Assembly (NCBI GenBank): GCA_031279155.1
Contig: JAITJB010000266.1
Coordinates: 1 to 6,481, forward strand
Direction: 5' to 3'
Source of the DNA: Deltaproteobacteria bacterium
Lineage (GTDB): Bacteria > Desulfobacterota > Desulfarculia > Adiutricales > Adiutricaceae
Length of the DNA: 6,481 bases
Under the pieces are notes generated by a model that saw nothing but the letters and a program-made list of their open reading frames with translations, ran no database searches and had not been told where the DNA came from. Position 1 is the stretch's first letter, and each line of letters starts with the position of its first letter. Positions 5,490 to 6,481 of this stretch are shown one piece after another. A program made the translations under genes and the position numbers.

Positions 5490-6278
5490 TTAGTCCTCTC
5501 CTTCCAGCGGTATCTGTACCCCAATAGTCGATGAGAGCGTCAGAGCGTCATCGGGTATGATAAAAGTACCGATGGCCAAGGGCTTGGCCGCCGAATCGTA
5601 GAAGGTATACTGTAAGCGAAAAACAACTGATCCAAGGGGATGACCCAAAAGGGCCGAATCTTCCTGGGACAATAATCCGGGTTTAATAAACATCTTAGCG
5701 GTTTTTATCAGCCCCTGACCGCTGCCTTTAAAAAGGCCGATCAAATAAGTACTGGCCAGTTCCGCCTCCATGATGGGGCGGAAAGGGTCTAAGAGCAGAT
5801 AGCCCTCTTGGACCAAAAGCGGAGTCCGGTTTTGGACGGTGATGATTCTTTTGAGGTAGACGACGGCCTCCCCGACGCTTAAACCCAACTTTTTGGCCAC
5901 ATCTTCGGAAGCCCGCCGAACGTCGGAACAGACTATGCGGACCCTTATATCCTCAGAAGAGACCTTATCATCTAGGCCGTGCATGACGAAGGCGGCTTTG
6001 CGCCAGTTGATTTCGGTAACAAAGGTGCCCCGGCCCGGAAAGCGCTCCAATAAGCCCTCATCGACCAGAACGCCTAAGGCCTGCCTTACGGTCAGGAGAG
6101 CTAAACCAGAGCTCTTACAGAGAGCCACCTCGGAGGGAATTTTCTGCCCAGACTTGTAGGCGCCATCGACTATGCTTTGCCGGATGGACTCAGCTAACCT
6201 CTGGTAGGCCGGCCATTCGGCATGCCCGTTTTCTACCCCGGCCATTTGATCGGCATCACCTTTCAAAGCCTCTTGCAT
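5490..6278 (-). CDS. GntR-family regulator, HutC subfamily (wHTH + UTRA)
   Basis: This is a transcription factor of 262 residues from the ATG at 6278. The GntR winged helix covers about residues 23-88 (AYQRLAESIRQSIVDGAYKSGQKIPSE, TVRQALGVLVDEGLLERFPGRGTFV). The UTRA ligand-binding domain covers about 108-255, including LGLSVGEAVVYLKRI, LVQEGYLLL and AKPLAIGTFIIPDDAL. Length and layout are normal for HutC-type repressors, which release DNA on binding a small molecule. The usual VSRxTVR of the recognition helix reads LALLTVR here, so the conserved Ser and Arg are replaced. I prefer 6278 to the ATG at 6284 because GAGGGAG at 6286-6292 is almost adjacent to 6284 but seven bases from 6278; the difference is two residues. 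The corrinoid-protein gene starts one base after the stop, so the two form an operon, and the regulator probably senses a substrate or product of that corrinoid pathway and controls its own operon. The ligand cannot be read from sequence. Confidence 0.92.
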   Translation of the reverse strand: MQEALKGDADQMAGVENGHAEWPAYQRLAESIRQSIVDGAYKSGQKIPSEVALCKSSGLALLTVRQALGVLVDEGLLERFPGRGTFVTEINWRKAAFVMHGLDDKVSSEDIRVRIVCSDVRRASEDVAKKLGLSVGEAVVYLKRIITVQNRTPLLVQEGYLLLDPFRPIMEAELASTYLIGLFKGSGQGLIKTAKMFIKPGLLSQEDSALLGHPLGSVVFRLQYTFYDSAAKPLAIGTFIIPDDALTLSSTIGVQIPLEGED

Positions 6279-6292
6279 ACCCATGCTCCCTC

Positions 6293-6319
6293 AAAAAAAC
6301 CCCGTCGCGCCAACGCCGG
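6293..6319 (-). terminator. Terminator- or attenuator-like hairpin just before the GntR gene
   Basis: On the minus strand CCGGCG (6319-6314), loop TTGG and CGC-GA-CGG (6309-6302) form a six-pair GC stem with a two-base bulge. After GG it runs into seven T's (6299-6293). The ribosome site GAGGGAG begins at the next base. It may end a gene lying beyond the right edge, or it may act as an attenuator in the leader of the regulator operon. Confidence 0.45.
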
Positions 6320-6384
6320 CTACCCAAAAGCTGCCTGACGTCGACAAGACCGGGCCCCGAATCACTTTAAAGCGCCAGACGCGA

Positions 6385-6404
6385 CTATAGTAGCCTTGGT
6401 ATAG
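6385..6404. repeat. Possible operator upstream of the GntR operon
   Basis: CTATA (6385-6389) and TATAG (6400-6404) form an inverted repeat with ten bases between the arms. On the minus strand a weak promoter candidate, TTGGCC with TATACC 18 bases later, overlaps the right arm. An autoregulatory site for the GntR protein would be expected here, but the match is weak. The remainder of 6285-6481 shows no gene. Confidence 0.2.
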
Positions 6405-6481
6405 CCCATCCCCAGAGATGAGGCCAAAATTCCGCTCTTAAGTCGGCCAGGATCCTAGCGCCATCTTAAATTTTACTGAGG

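Noticed and set aside
5893..6159. Plus-strand open frame opposite the GntR gene
   Set aside because: A shadow of the GntR coding sequence with Ser/Arg-rich low-complexity content.

Overview
The window looks like part of a bacterial chromosome with moderate G+C. The gene content (HflK/HflC, a short MerR regulator of the kind common in Deltaproteobacteria, and a free-standing corrinoid protein) fits an anaerobic proteobacterium of the Deltaproteobacteria/Desulfobacterota type. That placement is an inference from protein style; no rRNA or other marker is present.

Region by region. (1) 1-1961, minus strand: the membrane pair hflK-hflC. hflK is complete. hflC runs off the left edge, probably only a few residues short of its end. 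A sigma-70-like promoter (TTGTGA-17-TAGAAT) lies about 100 bases upstream of hflK. (2) 1962-2383: a divergent intergenic region with that promoter and a perfect 7-bp inverted repeat. (3) 2384-2740, plus strand: a short MerR-type regulator, followed by a run of three hairpins whose last one is an intrinsic terminator. (4) 2970-3904, minus strand: an AT-rich two-gene cassette with its own promoter region and its own intrinsic terminator. It encodes a two-helix membrane protein that resembles Imm17-type immunity proteins, then a soluble 170-residue protein of unknown function. (5) 3905-4777: about 870 bases with no convincing gene. It holds several hairpins and T-tracts, and one plus-strand frame broken by only three stops in 222 codons, which may be a decayed gene. 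(6) 4778-6278, minus strand: a two-gene operon of a GntR/HutC-type regulator with a UTRA ligand domain and, one base later, a corrinoid-binding protein. The leader contains a hairpin followed by seven T's just ahead of the regulator.

How they work together. HflK and HflC form a membrane complex that in other bacteria surrounds and restrains the FtsH protease. The GntR-corrinoid pair is probably part of a methyl-transfer system whose methyltransferase and reactivation partners lie outside the window. The AT-rich cassette is the least explained part and the best candidate for something undescribed.
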